DNA of 5,685 nucleotides, taken from contig JAUPWK010000068.1 in assembly GCA_030916555.1 (NCBI GenBank), positions 1-5,685 on the forward strand, read 5' to 3'. The notes below the pieces were generated by a model. The model saw only the letters and a program-made list of their open reading frames with translations. It was not told the DNA's origin and made no database searches. The DNA comes from Patescibacteria group bacterium (GTDB taxonomy: Bacteria; Patescibacteriota; Patescibacteriia; UBA9934). Positions 3,781 through 5,685 of the stretch are shown here, piece after piece. Both the position numbers and the translations under genes were made by a program. Positions within the stretch are counted from its first letter, which is position 1. The number at the start of each line of letters is the position of its first letter.

Positions 3781-5685
3781 TTACTTGACCTTAATCTCAA
3801 TCTCATCCTTCTTCACATCCACTGTCACGGTAGCGTCCTCAGGAACTTCGCCTTTGACGATTTTCATGGCCAGGTTGTCGAGGATTTGGTTTTGGATGAC
3901 GCGTTTGAGTGGGCGGGCGCCGAAACGGGCATCGTAACCTTTTTTGGCCAGGAATTCCTTGGCCTTATCTGAAACCTTGATACTGAGTGATCGCTGTTCA
4001 CGCAAACGGTCAGACACAAGCTTGAGTTGAAGATCGACAATATCTCCAATTTGTTCTGGCTTGAGGGGATTGAAGACAATAATGTCATCAATGCGGTTCA
4101 AGAATTCAGGGCGGAACTGATCGCGCAACAGCTCATCCAGCTTTTCTTTGGCAATTACGGAATCACTCTTTTCTTCTTCATTGAAACCAATACCGTTGAC
4201 CTTGCCTTGCGCCAGAATTACATCAGAGCCAATATTGCTCGTCATGATAATGATCGTGTTCTTAAAGTTCACGGTACGACCCTTGGCATCGGTCAGACGT
4301 CCATCATCTAAGATCTGCAAGAGAGAGTTGAAGACGTCGGGATGCGCTTTTTCGATTTCATCGAACAGCACTACAGCGTAGGGATGGCGACGAATACGTT
4401 CGGTGAGCTGACCACCTTCATCGTACCCAATATAGCCTGGTGGGGAACCGATCATTTTACTCACGCTGTGCTTTTCCATGTACTCACTCATGTCCAAACG
4501 GATGAGTGATTTATCATCGTTAAACATGAACTCAGCCAAAGCCTTAGCGAGTTCCGTTTTACCGACACCGGTTGGACCCATGAAAATAAACGAACCAATC
4601 GGTTTTTTATCTTCAGAAATCCCGGCGCGTGAACGGCGTAGAGCATTGCTCACTGCTGTAATCGCTTCTTCTTGTCCGACAACACGCCTCTTGAGCTCAT
4701 CTTCCATGCGGGAAAGCTTTACCATTTCGCTTTCGAGCATTTTGGAGACCGAGATATGCGTCCAGCGTGAAACAACGTCAGCAATGTCGGTTTCACTGAT
4801 GACCTCTTTTAGCAATCCGCGCTCAGCCTGGAATTTCTTGAGTTCATCTTCAAACTTTGCTAACTCAGATCGTTTCGTCGGAATCTGACCGTAACGAATT
4901 TCAGCTACACGCTCCAAATTGCCGCGACGTTCTTCGTATTCGGCTTCATTGGTAAGTTTATCAACCTCGTTTTTAATGGCACGCAATTTGCTGATGAGAT
5001 CTTTTTCACCCTTCCAGCGGAGCTCGAGCTCGCGGGTTCGTTCATCGACATCGGCTAAAACTTTCTCAATCTCCTTGAGACGAGCTTTTGAATCCTTGTC
5101 ATCTTCTTTAAGCAAGGCCTGTTTTTCGATCTGTAATCTTGTCTGCTCGCGCTTCAGGCGATCGAGCTCTTCTGGCATGGAGTCAATCTGCAAACGTAAA
5201 GCTGAGGCGGCTTCATCGATCAGATCAACGGCTTTATCCGGCAACTGGCGATCCGAAATATAGCGTTGTGATAACTCAACTGCAGCTACGATGGCGTTAT
5301 CGCTAATACGAACGCCGTGATGAATTTCATAGCGCTCTTTAATACCACGCAACATGGCAATCGCATCAGTTGCACTTGGTTCCTCAACGAAGATTGGCTG
5401 GAAGCGACGCTCCAAGGCCTGATCCTTTTCAATGTGTTTCTGATACTCCTTGGTTGTGGTCGCTCCAATTACTCGTAACTCACCACGGGCCAGGGCAGGT
5501 TTTAGCAGGTTTGAAGCGTCCATTGGTGACTCATCGCCCTTGCCGGCGCCGACCAGCATGTGAAGCTCGTCAATAAACAAGACGTATTTTCCGTCAGCCT
5601 GTTGCACCTCTTTGATAACCGCTTTCAAACGCTCTTCAAATTCACCGCGGAATTTTGTGCCCGCAATCAAGGCACCCAAATCAAG
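3781..5685 (-). CDS. clpB: ATP-dependent disaggregase ClpB (Hsp100), N-terminus outside window
   Basis: ClpB is a hexameric AAA+ unfoldase that, with DnaK, threads aggregated proteins through its pore in the cytoplasm. The visible 634 residues align from about E. coli residue 240 (recalled) to the end; the N-domain and first Walker A lie beyond 5685. In order, counted from the window edge: pore loop 'GTKFRGEFE' with Phe where E. coli has Tyr251; Walker B 'VLFIDE' (35-40); arginine finger 'LERRF'; a full-length coiled-coil middle domain (about 170-295), which separates ClpB from ClpA and ClpC; Walker A 'GPTGVGKT' (370-377, bases 4555-4578); pore loop 'GYIG' (417-420); Walker B 'VVLFDE' (438-443); sensor 1 'TSN'; sensor 2 'GARPLKR' (589-595). 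Both visible ATPase cores look intact. The usual 'WTGIPVS' link ahead of the second ATPase reads 'WTHISVS' (308-314). It ends in a terminator hairpin. Its promoter and any heat-shock operator lie outside. Confidence 0.97.
   Translation of the reverse strand, partial: LDLGALIAGTKFRGEFEERLKAVIKEVQQADGKYVLFIDELHMLVGAGKGDESPMDASNLLKPALARGELRVIGATTTKEYQKHIEKDQALERRFQPIFVEEPSATDAIAMLRGIKERYEIHHGVRISDNAIVAAVELSQRYISDRQLPDKAVDLIDEAASALRLQIDSMPEELDRLKREQTRLQIEKQALLKEDDKDSKARLKEIEKVLADVDERTRELELRWKGEKDLISKLRAIKNEVDKLTNEAEYEERRGNLERVAEIRYGQIPTKRSELAKFEDELKKFQAERGLLKEVISETDIADVVSRWTHISVSKMLESEMVKLSRMEDELKRRVVGQEEAITAVSNALRRSRAGISEDKKPIGSFIFMGPTGVGKTELAKALAEFMFNDDKSLIRLDMSEYMEKHSVSKMIGSPPGYIGYDEGGQLTERIRRHPYAVVLFDEIEKAHPDVFNSLLQILDDGRLTDAKGRTVNFKNTIIIMTSNIGSDVILAQGKVNGIGFNEEEKSDSVIAKEKLDELLRDQFRPEFLNRIDDIIVFNPLKPEQIGDIVDLQLKLVSDRLREQRSLSIKVSDKAKEFLAKKGYDARFGARPLKRVIQNQILDNLAMKIVKGEVPEDATVTVDVKKDEIEIKVK

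Noticed and set aside
1460..5095. ACGAGC copies outside the terminators (near 1460, 4236 and 5088)
   Set aside because: Three extra copies on both strands is about what chance predicts for a six-base word in this length, so they do not support an uptake sequence by themselves.
3923..5263. Plus-strand frames with Ser/Arg-rich translations opposite clpB
   Set aside because: Their composition is the typical mirror of Glu/Lys/Leu-rich coiled-coil and ATPase coding on the other strand; no start signals.
1..5685. Alternative genetic code with TGA read as glycine (known in Gracilibacteria and Absconditabacteria)
   Set aside because: No in-frame TGA occurs in any recognised gene, and glycine is encoded by GGN throughout clpB and ppa. 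TGA is also unused as a stop in these few genes, so the evidence is only negative.

Overview
The window looks like bacterial chromosome from a lineage resembling Candidate Phyla Radiation (Patescibacteria). That placement is by protein family, from memory: the LigB-like protein at the left edge and the secreted protein with a 'FDPNFILSDEEL' opening and C-terminal beta-type repeats resemble proteins common in Patescibacteria. Base composition is moderate, genes are densely packed, and three of the gene starts lack a convincing Shine-Dalgarno site. All visible stops are TAA or TAG, and none of the recognised genes has an in-frame TGA. I see no mobile element, CRISPR array, tRNA or rRNA, and no gene-free stretch over 300 bases.

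Layout, left to right. (1) Minus strand, 1-774: the first 258 residues of a LigB/MEMO-like (class III extradiol dioxygenase superfamily) protein, cut by the window edge, with its usual metal ligands apparently replaced. (2) Minus strand, 776-2140: a secreted 454-residue protein with a lysozyme-like N-terminal module and four roughly 60-residue repeats. It is one base from gene 1, so the two are probably co-transcribed, from an extended -10 promoter that would start the mRNA almost at the ATG. (3) Plus strand, 2228-2737: family I inorganic pyrophosphatase (ppa), divergent from gene 2 and followed by a clear terminator. (4) Plus strand, 2835-3178: a two-gene operon of unknown function, a 44-residue single-span membrane protein and a 68-residue soluble protein, with its own extended -10 promoter, Shine-Dalgarno sites and terminator. 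(5) Minus strand, 3236-3706: a 156-residue, possibly exported protein built around a 19-20 residue Pro-x-Gly-aromatic repeat. (6) Minus strand, 3781-5685: the C-terminal three quarters of the disaggregase ClpB, ending in a 30-base perfect palindrome whose outer edge overlaps the next promoter.

The genes do not form one pathway. ppa (pyrophosphate removal) and clpB (protein disaggregation) are housekeeping. The secreted repeat protein, the small membrane protein and the Pro-Gly-aromatic repeat protein suggest a cell-envelope component around them. The items most worth following up are the degenerate LigB-like protein paired with a surface protein, the small two-gene operon, the Pro-Gly-aromatic repeat protein, and an unusual substitution in a normally well conserved ClpB motif.
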